Positions 1 through 12,827 are shown, counted from the stretch's first letter. The stretch: DNA of 64,000 nucleotides from Apostichopus japonicus (GCF_037975245.1 NC_092574.1:16593213-16657212); one strand, 5' to 3'. Numbers and translations: made by a program. The notes: generated from the sequence alone by a model not told the origin.

Positions 1-1310
1 AGATAAAGTCAACTGGAGGATATTATTGCCAAATCGATCAAAACTGGAATTTCCAGGAAATGCCGAGGCTTGCTTGCCTTCGGTTCTTTTCCTTGTTCAT
101 TACCTTCTATTGGAAAAAGGGGGCTGGGGGGAGGGGGAAAGGAAAGTAAGAAATGATATTGATTTACTTATTCTCGTGAAGGTGCATGCATCGTACAGTA
201 GAGGTGTGACCAAACAGAGTATGAATACATTGGCCAGATTCAGCATTCCAAACTCTCAGAGTACGATCCGTTGAGCCACTGACGATGATGTTGTTCTTCA
301 TCTGGGAAGACCAAACCCCTCCAGTGTGGCCCGTCAGGGTCCGCAAGCACTGCAGAAACCAGAGATTTAAAACGGAAATTAGTAATTTTTCCAAATGAAT
401 TTTGATTATGCTGTAAACTACTTGTCAATACTGCACCAAATTTTTGCAGTGTTTTATGGCACCAGTTTGCATTTGGTGCCATTCTGCACAATTTTGCCTG
501 GTTCTATAGCATTATATGGCACCATGCCGTTATGCTATGGAAAAACGGTCAAATTGCTATACAAAGATGTATAGAATTTTTTGTCACACAGGAACCGTAG
601 GCTTTCCAAAGGAGACAAAGTTCAGAGACTTCAATACTGCTACACAAAATGTGAACACTACATTATTCTTCCCTGTTGGCACCAATCTGCACCCATCATA
701 TGTGGCATCATTTTGTCAGGTTATACGATACCGTTTTGCAACAACAAGATTGGTGATCTGTGTTCTTTAGAAATATCATCTCCTAAGGTCAAATTGGGAA
801 GATAACTTCAAGTGTTGGAGAGGACACCCTACAACTACTGCTCATATAATAAGAATTCAATTTAGGCTGACAATCACCCTATATATGGACTTCATGGAAG
901 GCAGCGAGCTTTAAATTTTAACAAACTGGGAAGCAATTGTGACTTATTCTAACCTGTCTCATTTCTTCAACTCTAGAAATTGAGAGACAGTTGAAAACAA
1001 GAAACAGAATTGTAGTAATTACTTTAAGACTTACACATCTACGTAAACTTACCTTGCCGGTCAAAGCCGACCAAACTTTCAAGGTATTATCGTCAGAACC
1101 GCTGACAATCCGCTGGCCGCAGAATTGGAGGCATGTGATCACATGATCATCATGGCCTTTCAAAACCTATCAACGAGACAAAAAACTATGAACATATATC
1201 TATATATTTACATATGTATCAATTTTAATATATATATATATAAATATATATATAAATATATATACATACATATACATATATACACATATATATATATATA
1301 TATATGTATG

Positions 1311-1343
<33 letters not shown>

Positions 1344-4300
1344 ATACGAATGGCGTGTTATTACTGAACAAGTATCTGGGGTAGTGACATCGACTCAAAA
1401 TGCAGGGTAGTTCATCAAATTGCTATACCAGCCAAAATATGTCCAGAAATTCCTAACACATAATGGAAAGACCTTGCATGGAAAGAGACCTTGCCAATCA
1501 TTTATACCTCAATAATTAACCCACCTTAAAATTTTATGGCCAACCTTTTGGAATGAAATCTGGACATTTCCTACCATAGCTGCAACTTTGCTGCTGCAAG
1601 GCTAAGGCCTTGACAGCCAGCATATGGAAACAGGGTTGGAATAAATCTTTAACGACTATCGGGGAATGTCAGTGGATGTGTTTTCCGTATCGCCAGTGAC
1701 CGGTGGTACGACATCCACTCTCCACAGAGAAAGCCTACCTTTGGTGGTTTCATTTCTCCGTGCCTCCAGTTATACTCGATCTGATGCGTTCTGAGGAACA
1801 GACTCTTCCAGGGGCTACGGGACACGCCACCGTGACTCCTCCGTCGGAGCAGCTTACTGGTGGGTTCATCGATGCCGGCCTCCAGACATTTCTCTCTCCA
1901 GAGGAGGTTATCTTCGCAGAGTATTCTCCAGGTCTGGCAGGTCTGAGCCGCCTTGAGAATATCCCGCGGCTCCAGGAAGGATAAGACGAGCAATGCCACC
2001 TACGGGATATGGATAAAGTATTAGACACAAAAAAAAAACAAAAAAAAAATACCGCGAACCAGTTGCCAAACAAAGGTTTTGCTTTGGGTTTCATGATACA
2101 ACAGGCCTTTTATATATGGGGAGATGTGTCTATTAAATTCAGAATGAATATGAGGGATAGGAAATGATCAAACAGCTGTCCGATTCATTACCAGCATATG
2201 TTGTGTAAAACTTGTTGTGACATCCTACTTTACTAAAAGCAGAAAAACTAGCTTAGTTCCTTGGCAAACTGCCATAAATGGAGCAAAACGGCTTATTTAT
2301 TATGTGGGTGTAAGTGGTAAGCCATTAGAAAAAAAAAATTATGTCGGGTAAATTGATATATAAAAGTAGGGGGACTGAAGTTTACTGAGGAAGCTATAGC
2401 ACACTATGTCCTCTTTGCATGAATGACTTCCCCAAATTAATTTACATTAGGGGTGAGGGGGGATGGGAGGGGAGGGAAGTGGAAACAGAAACAGGCTCTC
2501 TTACCTCCTTTGGCAGTAAGGAGATGAAGTCTCGTTGGAATTGAGGTTCTATGACAGACATGATATGCCTGACTTGGGACGGATCACACTTCTCGATTAA
2601 TTCATCAATAGCCAAATTTTTCTCAGCCTCAGACCAATGCTGTAGAGGAGATAAGATAGAGCAAAGAAAAGAGAATGTCATCATCATCTTCATCTTGTCA
2701 CTATTTTATGTGCCGTGGTGTATGGTTCCCAACTTACACTCATACACTGCTAGGACCGATTGCAGCAGCATTATAAATCTAATCATCATATCACGCAGGC
2801 TTGGCAACATCCTAAAGAAGATACAAATGCTTAGTGGAACTACAAACCATTCCACTGTCCTCTTACACACGTGTCTGTGCTCTGCTTGATCGATGTGGTT
2901 ACAACATTCAGATGCAATAAAACAAAAAATAGACCACATCATCAGTCACCACTAGAGGACATTGGGATGGTGGTGGCTGAGTTTGTGTGAACAAGTCATA
3001 CGAATGTACTGACCCAAGGATACAACCCAAATCAACGACACCCTCACATCACCTAGGCTAGCAGAATTAAGAATCGGTTCATGTAGATCAGTTTCCACTA
3101 CACATTAATGGGACGATGTTCTCTTTGCCCTCTACCCACAAACCAATGAAACTCATGCCAACCACCCCCAACCCCAACCCACCTCTTCGATACCACATTC
3201 TCTTATTGATAAACTATTTTCGGACCGCTCCGTTTCATTCTTCCGTCCTACTTATTTTCTTCACGGCTATTGTTACCTTCCTCTAGGTGATATGCTACTA
3301 CAACAAAACTTCCACATAAATGTGCAACCAGATATCTTCACTTTACCTGGAAAGTTTTGACCCACTCTACAAGGTTAGCAGGTGGCTGCAACCTTGTCGA
3401 CAATCTTCTCTTTGGCAGTGCATCAGCTTTCTTAAAGCTCGTCGTCTGGACAGGACTCGCAGGAGGAGGCATGGCCTTTCCGACATCATCGGTGAAGAAA
3501 CGACACGACTTCTTGGTTGGACTAGCCTTCCTTTCCTCACTGGAAGTTGCGTTCCTTTTCACCTATGAAATGGATTATTTTTGTGAGAATCGCTGTATCG
3601 GGATTTGCTCTTTCAGCTTACAACGCACTCAGTCATTATCAAGCAGGCTTGTAAGAATGTTTGGGTTTGCAAAATATACAGTAAATTTATCTCCCATTTC
3701 TTATATTTAACAACTTTATGCAAATATACCCCAACTAATGCCGTAAGGAGTTCTTCCAATCACGCAAACGACAATTTTAAAAGTAATTCGTTCCATGGGG
3801 CACTGCACTGTTTGACCTTGAAAGGCTGTAGAGTTGCAAACTTGAAAATTACGAAACTTTCACAAAGATCACTAAAACATTGCATGTGTTGATTTTAATT
3901 AGTATTTTAGTATGTAAAACTGTACTAAACATAGATATGCAGCCCTGCCTTATAAATCATGGGTTGAACGAATGATTGTTTACAGTCTCAACCAGATACA
4001 TGATTGAGGGTCTGCATAGCCCATGTATACATAGTAACATTAGGCCTATGTACGCCCCTATTAAATAGGCCGAGTTCGGTTTGGGTTGAAATCGTAATCA
4101 ACGAGGTACCGACCGACATAAGCACACGGGCACCCAGGGGCACATTTTGGGACCGTTCCCATCGCTAGCCCACATACCTCATAGAACACTGTATATACAG
4201 ACGCAAATTAGAAAAACGAATACAGACTTCAAAAGAAGATGTTTGCCATTCCAAATTTTTTTCCAATGACGAAAACTTTAGCTGTTACGATCCAATCTTA

Positions 4301-6173
4301 ATGCCGAAAGTTGCCTAAATTATTAACAGGTAAGGAGCATAGGGGAAAGAACCTCTCTGCCCTATTGTTACTTACCAGCTTCTACTGTAGCATCTCTTCA
4401 ATTAGTTAATTATACTGTGACTTTTCTAACGCTCTGTTTGGGGGTGATAAAATTATATACTTTGGTGAAGTTTTTTTTTCTAATTTTTCTGGGTTATTTA
4501 TGATCATTGTGGAAAACATGTGAACAATTCTTTAAACCGCTCTACGCCACCTGTCTACATGATAAAACCAGCACTGGTGGCAAAGTATGTAAGTTTGGTC
4601 AATGTTTGAGTCAAGTCAAAAAGTTTTCAAAGGAGTGATTTATCATCCATTAACAATTTTCCCATAAATAATAGATATTTGATATTTCAACTATTTAAAG
4701 TCAACAAAGCCTAGGCCAGTGTTTAGACTTGATGAGTTAATAATATCTGACACAAACTGTGCCATCTTACGCTGTAAGAATAATTGAAATAGGCCTCAAA
4801 ATCTAGACTGCAGACTGATCCTGAATGCAGAAAGGAGGCTTTATGCCATTTTTCGCTCTATTTTCATTTTAAATTTGAAGCAGTAGTACAAATCTAAGGC
4901 AGTATTGTACCTGTCTGGAATCTTCATTTTCCAATTCTGAGATGGAGCTAAGCCTGCTGGTGGAGGAGGAGGAGGAGGAGGAGGAAGGTTGTGCCTGCCC
5001 GTCATGGTGGTCTGAGTTTCTCCTTGAATGTTCCCTGCTTCTCGTTACCGGTCTAGGCAGGACATCTCCCGTAGTCTGTTGTACTCGTGACCTACCGGAA
5101 GAGCTGCCCGAGTTGCGTAGATAATGACTGCTCTGTGATGGCAGGTGCCTAACGGTGTCGCAAACGATTCTGTTACCATTTAATTCAAGGATGTTGCTTC
5201 CAACTCCTGGAACGGATAATAACTCATTCACGTTTTTGAAACCGTGGCTAGCCTACAATAAAGACAACAACAACAAAAATTGAGAGTTGACTTTTAGCAG
5301 TGCTCAAGTCAAACCCGATTTGCTTCGGTAGCATTATCGCACCCATTAACAACTCCTCGCCAAGGCTTATTGCCAGGAGATGGAAACTGACTTATGAGGT
5401 ATGGGACTGGACTGAAATGCACACAATGTAAGTTACAAGGAAGTTGAGTTGGTCGCAAACATGATGTCATCCTATACTATCATGTAATCAAAACCAATTT
5501 TTTTTGTTTTTTTTTGTGGTCTTCGAGTGTGATCTGCTTTATTTTGGATGAACTTCACATACTTGTTGTATTGTTTGCCTACCAAAGGAAAGAATGTCTA
5601 TCGGTATGTCGGATTATTTTCCATACATTGATTGCATTCTCCATGTTTTGGAAAGACACGATCACACCACTGTAACCCTCTAGCATCCAAACGTACTCAG
5701 AGTGCCTTCCACAGAGTCGAAAGAAGTTGGGAAGTACCTGAATTGATTCTGGCCCAAGGTCAGATAATAGTACAATACAGATAAAAGACTGTACATTCAT
5801 AAAACTTGCTCCAAACTATTGTCAAACCACAACAAAAACAAATTTTTCTTTTTTGACAAGAGTTTTCTACCTTGTCTGTTTAATGGGACAAGATGTAAGA
5901 AAGGCAGAATTTGCAGAAAAAAGGCAGAAAAAAAAAAGAAAATCCATATATATAAACATTACAAATGAAGTATATATTTTGTTGTTCATAAATTGGAAAG
6001 TCTCCATACCTCTCTGTGCTTGATGATGGCTTCAGCTCTTGCTTTACCAATGCCTAGCAAAGTTTCTAGTTCGTCTGTATTAGCAGAGTTTATATCAACC
6101 CTGCGTGCCATGCCTTCATTCTCCAACGCTACAGATGCCTCTACTTATCATAAACATCGTTGTTCTTCAATTC
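1..6173 (-). CDS. FBXW7: FBXW7 (F-box/WD-repeat protein 7), 3' end beyond window
   Basis: Substrate receptor of an SCF (SKP1-CUL1-F-box) ubiquitin ligase that binds phosphodegrons of proteins such as cyclin E, Myc and Notch (family knowledge). Exons in transcript order: 6173-6010 (ATG at 6111-6109), 5252-4911, 3562-3347, 2639-2505, 1999-1739, 1166-1053 and 349-168. All junctions are GT-AG; the first six coding exons end in phase 0. Together they encode about 450 residues: helix-hairpin-helix module, Ser/Arg-rich linker, KR-rich segment ending LVEWVKTFQ, dimerisation helix segment ([17 protein letters not shown]), F-box ([16 protein letters not shown]), linker, and WD repeats 1-2 plus the start of 3. 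From WSEAEK onward it follows vertebrate FBXW7 closely. The Arg in TVRCMHLHE matches human R465 of the degron pocket; the R479 and R505 positions lie off the left edge. Introns hold an AT microsatellite (1226-1334) and otherwise nothing I recognise. Confidence 0.94.
168..349 (-). CDS. FBXW7: FBXW7 coding exon 7: WD repeat 2 and start of WD3
   Basis: Begins [15 protein letters not shown] after TTTCTGCAG and ends HLHE plus two bases at an AA/GTAAAT donor. Contains [16 protein letters not shown] and [13 protein letters not shown]. The next exon is not visible in positions 1-167 and must lie beyond the left edge. Confidence 0.95.
1053..1166 (-). CDS. FBXW7: FBXW7 coding exon 6: WD repeat 1
   Basis: Thirty-eight codons, [17 protein letters not shown] through VWSALTGK, almost identical to human FBXW7 WD1. 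Acceptor GTTGATAG, donor AAG/GTAAGT, both phase 0. Confidence 0.96.
1222..1340. repeat. AT/ATAC microsatellite
   Basis: Imperfect (TA)n with TACA and TATG interruptions in the FBXW7 intron between the F-box and WD1 exons. The open frames over it are low-complexity artefacts. Confidence 0.9.
1739..1999 (-). CDS. FBXW7: FBXW7 coding exon 5: F-box and linker
   Basis: Eighty-seven codons from [20 protein letters not shown] to GEMKPPK. The F-box core ([29 protein letters not shown]) binds SKP1 in the family. The linker [21 protein letters not shown] matches the human counterpart SPWKS...NWRRGE. Acceptor ATCCCGTAG, donor AAG/GTAGGC. Confidence 0.95.
2505..2639 (-). CDS. FBXW7: FBXW7 coding exon 4: dimerisation segment and F-box start
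   Basis: Forty-five codons, [20 protein letters not shown] through FISLLPKE, between TCTACAG and GAG/GTAAGA. It matches the D (dimerisation) domain of vertebrate FBXW7 and ends at the first residues of the F-box. Confidence 0.93.
3347..3562 (-). CDS. FBXW7: FBXW7 coding exon 3: basic/proline-rich segment
   Basis: Seventy-two codons between TTTCATAG and CAG/GTAAAG. It begins [19 protein letters not shown], has a [12 protein letters not shown] stretch and ends [22 protein letters not shown]. The end aligns with the human common-region segment RRRITSVQPPTGLQEWLKMFQ, and the start resembles the human KRKLDHGSEV...KKPCK basic stretch, likely nuclear-localising. This homology ties the upstream helix-hairpin-helix exons to the FBXW7 reading frame. 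Confidence 0.88.
4911..5252 (-). CDS. FBXW7: FBXW7 coding exon 2: second half of helix-hairpin-helix module plus Ser-rich linker
   Basis: It opens after TTATTGTAG and continues in phase 0 from the preceding exon: [26 protein letters not shown], the second hairpin of an HhH_3 domain (F..V.EL..V.GVG). About 80 residues rich in Ser, Arg and Gln follow, including a run of eight or so Ser, ending [10 protein letters not shown] at a CAG/GTACAA donor. Length 342 nt, 114 codons. The linker looks disordered and could hold phosphorylation sites, but no specific motif is assigned. Confidence 0.82.
6010..6173 (-). CDS. FBXW7: FBXW7 first coding exon: first half of helix-hairpin-helix module
   Basis: The acceptor follows a strong pyrimidine tract and TTTCATAG. 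The leader carries in-frame stops (TGA TAA), so the first usable start is the ATG at 6111-6109 in the good context GGCATGG. It encodes 34 residues beginning [15 protein letters not shown] and ending IIKHRE before a GTATGG donor. The pattern [21 protein letters not shown] is that of HhH_3 (ComEA-like) domains. Because the acceptor precedes the ATG, at least one untranslated exon must lie further right; I could not place it. Confidence 0.82.
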
Positions 6174-9053
6174 CTATGAAAGAGAGGGGGAAAAAAGGAA
6201 ATCATGGAGGTTTTGTTTTGAGTTTGACCTTTTACACTCTTGTGATGCTCACTTCCAGTTAACAACATTAAAATGGATTCTGGAAGATACTGTAACCAAA
6301 TATTGAAAAAGTATCTGGTAGTGTTAAAATAATAAGTCATGGAAATAGGGTGTAAGAGGAATAAATACAGAACCAGAGTGACTATCCTCCACGTGGTTAC
6401 TTGTCACACACACACACAATTCAAATTCTTACCAAATCAAAACCTAAGGCTTAGTGATTTCCCCCCATACTTTTATCTGGGAATACTTCATGGAAGAAAG
6501 ACTGCACGCAAGATATTCCCAGGTTTGATTCAGCAAGATACTTGCACTCATGTAGACCTACAAATCAAGCTTGGAGTTCATCTTTATATCATCTTTAGTA
6601 TTTGAGTTACCATGTTCACAAGGCTTTTAAGACTTTGACCTATACTTACTTCAAATGACCCTTGACGTCCAAAGAAACACAATAAAGATCTTGCACCCAC
6701 TATAGTGAATTTACATAACATACAGGGTAGAGTATAAAGTTATTATAAGGTCAATCATACATTCAAACTAATTAGGCATATCCAAGTTCATTGCCAGTTC
6801 ACCTCTGAAGCAATATAAGAAGTATTATTATTAAGTCAGTTGCAAAAATATAATAATGAATCATTCCAATGGACATAAAATGTTGCAAACTTTGGTTTTA
6901 TGTTTGATTTCTCTAACATGGACCTTTCTCAACATGGATGTCAGTTATGTTATTAACTTCACCCAACTAATCGCCCTGACAAATTATGCCAGTTAATCAT
7001 ACTCTTGTCTGTCATCAACATGTCTTGTGGATATCAAAGTAAACCTAAAATATACTTATGTTCACACACATGTACACTAGATAGTATTACCACACATCCT
7101 TGAACAAGCCTTCTTTACTGTTCTGAGTCTATGAGCAGATTTATATTAATTTTAAAATTCCAGATATTTGGGAAGTTCCAACAGTTGTCAGAGATACAGT
7201 GAAAACATTCTCTTTGATTTGGCCATCTGGCTACTCCAATCTGGGCACGAAACAGCACATACTTAGTAATAGTAACCTTACTTCAACCATTTGGGTTGTA
7301 AAATAAGGTATAACATTAGGCCATCATTCTGCCATCGGCACTTTCTGCCATAGAAAATGTGCTCTTTTTGCCATGCAAAAATTGCCATTCCGCGATGCAG
7401 TAAAGCACTTTATGTATGGCTGAAAGAGCACATTATTGTGGGTGCATTGTATATGCACTGTATTTCTCTTTTAACTCTACCTAGGCCCGCAAAATCCACA
7501 AAATTGGTCATTTTAATCGACAATCAGAATCGGTCTTTTTAATAAACAATCAGTTAATTTAATTTGATTTATTCAACCAACTATTAAATATTTCAAGACA
7601 ATGTATCGACTCTAGGAACTAACAATTAAAACTATTCAATCAACCTGTACATAAACGACTGTATTAATTTCCCTATCTTGTTGCAACTTAATTCAGTCTA
7701 TCCAGCGAACCGTCACATTTCCAAGCGATTCAAAGAAAGTTTCACCGATACCTTCCTGTACACCATGGTAAAATCCATTCCTTAAATGTACCTTTTCGCC
7801 ATGGCAGAAAGGCTGGAAACCTATGGCGGTATGTCGGAATGGCACTATAGATCCAGGACTAGCCTAGGCCTATTGCTTTATAACTTAAAATCTGGTACAG
7901 TGGTAGTGGTACTTCTAGAAATAAACATGTGTACTGCAATGCATACTTTACAGTCTAGAAGTTAGGCGGAGGTCTACATTAATTAGTCAAACTTAACATA
8001 CGCAACTACAATAGACATAGGCTAGGGCTATTCAAAGTTAGTTCTAACGTTAGACTTAGACCTCCTATTCCTAACTTTATCTTAGGTCTAGCAAGCTAAA
8101 GTTGAACTGTAAAGTGTAATATTATATTACTTATTGGTGTAACTTGTGTCAGTAGCCTAGTAATAACACTTAATACTACTGCTAGTGCTAGTCCTATACA
8201 GTATTACTACTACTAGTATTAGTACTGTAGCCTAACTTAGGCGTAACAATATTATATAGACGAAGACTTAGTATAAAAGACATCTTGTGAGCTGGCAAGT
8301 TGAGCAGAGCCCTTCTCCTCACCTGTTCTTAATACAGTGATATTGATGAAGCAGTTGAGGTCCAAGCCGCGCCTTTCTGTATAGCGTACGTTTACCCGTA
8401 CCTGGCTACTGACTACCGTGGTGAACTCTTATTATTTATACTTGTCGCACAAGCAGCAACACAATTCATGAAGTTCGGTACTCGTGCATGCAGCGCATGC
8501 ATTGGGGACGTACGTTGACAATTAATATCAGATACAGTTTCGCGCGAAAGAGGCTTTCTTCCTTGTTGCTATTCAGGATCCTTTTCCTTGCTAAGCTAAT
8601 TAATTAATTGTATATTTGTTAACTATGGGGTTTATCCGTGCCCAATGTTAGCATTTATTGTCTTATTTCGTGCCCTTCATAATCATCTGTATCTTGTCTT
8701 TATCTAAAAGCGCTGACAGTTAACGTTTCAATGTCCTAAAAATTAAGTCTACGCTACGGTGTTCGTGACTGTAGTGTTAGTGTTACTGTTAGTGTTATGT
8801 ATAGAGGAGAAGCCTAACGTTAAGTTGTTAGGCCTTGCTAAGAGTACGACAAAGCTGACATCGACAAAAGATTGCTTGATTGGGTCTAGCAGCTATCGAT
8901 CTGCATGAAATAGTTATCCTTTTCTCAATTGCACATGCTATTTTCAGTGGTTCGTGATCATTTTTGCGAAGTTAAATAAATACGTTGATACGTAAGGATG
9001 TATACCGTAGTATTTACTATATAGTATATTTAATATCAATTTATATCAGCTTG
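6174..9053. other. Upstream flank of FBXW7, no gene recognised
   Basis: AT-rich sequence with no supported open frame. It should hold the untranslated first exon and promoter of FBXW7. A CpG-bearing patch near 8360-8530 is one place to look, but no core promoter element is convincing. Around 7320-7400 and 7800-7850, 'tgccat' words recur in opposite orientation, perhaps a decayed inverted-repeat element. Confidence 0.4.
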
Positions 9054-9125
9054 GGGGGTGTAGCTCAGTGGTAGAGCGCGCGCTTTGCATGCGCGAGGCC
9101 CCGGGTTCAATCCCCGGCACCTCCA
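9054..9125 (+). tRNA. tRNA-Ala (anticodon UGC)
   Basis: Seventy-two bases fold as a standard cloverleaf: acceptor GGGGGTG/CACCTCC, D arm GCTCAGTGGTAGAGC, anticodon stem CGCGC/GCGCG with loop TTTGCAT (anticodon TGC), T arm CCGGG-TTCAATC-CCCGG, discriminator A. Internal A and B box promoter sequences are intact. No intron. Confidence 0.96.
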
Positions 9126-9304
9126 GATGTCCTTTTGCATATGGTGAATTAAAGTTTTATTCTATTTTTTTCTCCGAAATAAAATAAAAAAATCTTTTAT
9201 ATTTTTCTTTAACGGTCTTAAACATATAAGTACACATTTCAGATAAATTATCATAAAGGGAAAATTCTCGTTATACTTTGTGGGGAAAAGTAAAAAAATA
9301 ATCC

Positions 9305-9376
9305 TGGAGGTGCCGGGGATTGAACCCGGGGCCTCGCACATGCAAAGCGCGCGCTCTACCACTGAGCTACACCCCC
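9305..9376 (-). tRNA. tRNA-Ala (anticodon UGC), inverted second copy
   Basis: Same 72-base gene on the opposite strand, differing at one position in the anticodon stem (GTGCG instead of GCGCG), which makes a G-T wobble and leaves the fold intact. The pair converges with a 179-base spacer. Confidence 0.95.
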
Positions 9377-9529
9377 TTGACATATTCTGGAGCGGGAAAA
9401 TATATTAATAAAGCATACGACTGTATGTAGTATATGAGTACAAACTGACGCATGTATCTGAGGAAGAATTGTTATGTATATAATGATAACGTACTCTGTG
9501 ATTTATTGGTTTGGATATATCCTAGTACC

Positions 9530-9645
9530 TAGTCTATGGATCTCTGGAATGCACTACTAAATGACATTAGGGCAGCATTATCATTAATTGTTATTAAAAC
9601 ACCTCTGAAAACACACCTTTTCGGAAACATTTTCAATTTAAGGCT
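9530..9645 (+). mobile_element. LINE 3' coding remnant
   Basis: One frame reads LWNALLNDIRAALSLIVIKTPLKTHLF, the usual C-terminal tail of CR1/L2-type non-LTR retrotransposon polyproteins (LWN.LP..IR.A.SL..FK..LKTHLF). Only this tail remains. Confidence 0.7.
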
Positions 9646-12600
9646 TCGTGCATTGTAATGCTCTTGTCATGTTGTTTTCAAAGGCGGGCTGAGGTAGGGT
9701 GAAGGGGGGGGGGCAGAGGGAAATGGCCGGGCTTGAGGCAAGTATCGGTGGTTATCGAAATTACTACCGTAAAGATGGTAGCATTGGATTAGAAAACATC
9801 GGTAAAATGTAAGGAAATCCACATGCGGGCAGGTTCCCCCTGTACAATTTGGTTAATTCAAATTTATATCTTTGTAGATAATTTTTAATGTAAATTAGTC
9901 AATTAGTGGGAAGGCCGTTCCCCCCTGAATCCCACCGGCTACAAGGTGGAAAATGGACATATTAGCTGAAACATTAGCAACTCCTTTGAGCTTCACAGTC
10001 ACTCTCCCTTGCTATATTATTGCAGGCTAATATAGCCTTCGAGAAAAATTGGATGGTTCCCCCCCCCCCCCCCATTTCTAGATGTTACCCACTGGGCATT
10101 TGCAGATTTATACCCTAAAGAATATAGTGCAGTAATAAGTTAGCAAAAGACTGAGCGGTGCGTGTCGCGGCCGGGGGGGGGGGGGGGTGAGGGCGACCGC
10201 GAACTTTACGGGGATGTGAAAACCGTGACCTAAATTTGAGAGGTAAAGCCACAAGTTTCACCTTTAAGAAGGAACTTTAAAAAAAAAATGGATTCTCTGT
10301 ACAGCATTTTGTAACCGAAATTCCAGTATTTGTATAATTTCAGTAAACACCACTTTTCATTGGAACTGTTTCCATTATGGATTATTACAAAATGGAAAAG
10401 GGTACTCATCATTAACAAAGAAGGGTACTTTTCTCAAAACTGGGTGGGTTGTAGGCTTTGCTCCTATACCCAACGCCCAAACCCACAAACGGATCTCAAT
10501 GGCGACCTGAATCAAACAGAACAACTGTTTCTCAAAGTCGATGCCGGAACACGATACACGTTATGCTGGTGTTTATAAATACTACCTACCGGTAATACAG
10601 AAAAATAAAACATGCACTCCTGCGCTTGTTTAAAGTTTGTCTTTCATTATTATACATTAGTACAAACTAGAAAGCGAATCCGGCAGGTTAGGGGTAGGCT
10701 TATACGTCACTGTCCGTGTCACAGAATGACGAAATGAAAAGTATATTTTTATTTTAATTACTTTTCGGGGGAAAGCTACGGTTTTTTTTTGTCAACTTCT
10801 GAATGAAATCATGCTATATTTGGTGAATCAACATTGTCCCACATTCTCATTAAACTAGAATGTTATCCAACCCACCTGTAACTTCTCGTTAGTATTTGGA
10901 GTGTAGTATACGTCATATATAATCACGATTATGTCATTTAACAGAATACATATAACATATATACAGTATCATATTAACACAGTACTGTGTTGACTTTTGT
11001 TCAATACATAATGGAAATACGCGTAAATGTAAGCAGAATACGTACACTCCTCGTATGCGAGACCCTGTTCTCAAAATCATGTCTTAGTTGAACAGTAGTG
11101 TATACTGTCAATGATTAGACAATAAATTTAACAGTTTTTTTTTTTTTGTTAAATTTTGGTTTGATGCCAGTAGTATAAAATTGTCAGCTCTTTCAGAAAG
11201 AAACACTTTGTAGAGTTACTCAAAACGTGTAACAAACCAATTGTACACTGTCGAGTTTTGACTGACATTTAGCTTGCTATCATGCGGTCAGCGAAAGCAA
11301 GGAACGCCCATGTACAAAAAGTGTAATTTACGCTTATTCGTCCTGGGGGAAAGTACGCAAATGGCTTCAGGAAGGTGGCCAGGGTAGCCGGTCTCCCCTT
11401 CAGCTCCTCGTACCTTCGAGATATCGTGGAACACCCACCGAATACCCCCCCCCCTCCTTCCCTCTTGTTATATGGATCGGGAGAATACATACCCAACTAT
11501 TCAGGAACTCGCGAAGCATATGGAAAGGTGGCGATCATTTGATCCGTGCATAGTCGACCTCGGGCCTTAAGTGTGTGTTTTATACCTTCCAAAACGACCG
11601 TATCGCGATCTTTTGAAAAAAATCAATGTACCGATATCATTTACTGATATCGGCTAAAACAAATTACAGTAGTTTAAACATTTCTCTTTCATAATCTTTT
11701 AACCAATCATCATTAATCTGAACTTTACTGTATGTCGTTTTCCGATTAAAAAAGTTTAAATTTTTAGTCCAGTCGGATTTATGTGCTTGCATATTCGTTT
11801 ATTTTACAAGGACGCTAACTTCAAACTACTCGAATTCTCAGACCGTTTGATCAAACTGCATGGCTAAACTTGCGCAACTAACTTCAAATTCTGTTCTTTC
11901 ATATTATATAAGCCTATTTCTGATTAGTTAATGTTCACTGTATGTCTTTTTTCCATCAAATGAAAGTTTCCGTTAGAAATTTTTCTTCGAAAACCTCATT
12001 ATAACGCCTCATTATTTATTCATGAGCTACGTCACGAATCAGCTTGTGTATCAACAACATTCTCACTGATGCTTCGTCCGACAATCGTATTGTGATTTCT
12101 GAGGTGAATTTCGAGATTTGTTAAGTAATATGCAATGAAATAAGATGACGACATTGCAATAAACATAAATTAACAAGTTGAGAATCCTATTTCATAGTTT
12201 CCTTTGAAATAGGATGAATATAGTGATATAAATTGCCCACGTAAACGTTTGTAGCGAACGTACAGGCCTACCGTGCTGTATGTATTAATGCATATGGTTT
12301 CGTACAGTTAGGTTAACACTCGTATGTACGTAGGCTAAAGCTATCGTTAGGACTATCACTGGTTGTTTGTGTGGATGATACCACTGTAAGTGGGTAACTC
12401 TTTATTTTGCTTTTACAACCAATTGATTTGTAACAAATGTTATTTTCTCAAGTTCGATTAAAAGGTGTGCAGACAAATAAATGTATAAACACAACGTCAT
12501 GTCTCAGTGTTCGTTTACATTCACTGCTATAATTATTTTAGCATCAATTCATTTAGAAACAAATACAATCCCCTTGCCGGTAATGAAACAGTCCGCCTGT

Positions 12601-12827
12601 CAATATGCATATTCATACCGGTGACTCATAACATCGGCGGATTTTAGTCTGTGTGGCTTTGTAGAGCAAATGCTCTTTTATAGCCTGAACTTTTCCATAA
12701 GAAGCCATCCTTGGCTTACCAGAGCCGCAAGCTGACCGAAGTCAGTCTCTTACATTCATATTTAACGTCCATGATTATGAATTGTCAATTGTCATCAACT
12801 CTGTAACTGGACGACATACATTAATCT
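9646..12827. other. Intergenic stretch without recognised gene
   Basis: AT-rich and non-coding as far as I can see. Homopolymer tracts occur at about 10058-10072 (C) and 10174-10187 (G). Open frames here are short and lack splice or homology support. Confidence 0.5.

Noticed and set aside
5579-5800. Minus-strand open frame between the two helix-hairpin-helix exons, with a CAATTCAG acceptor
   Set aside because: The flanking exons already join in phase into one uninterrupted domain; inserting this frame would split the hairpin module, and its sequence matches nothing I know.
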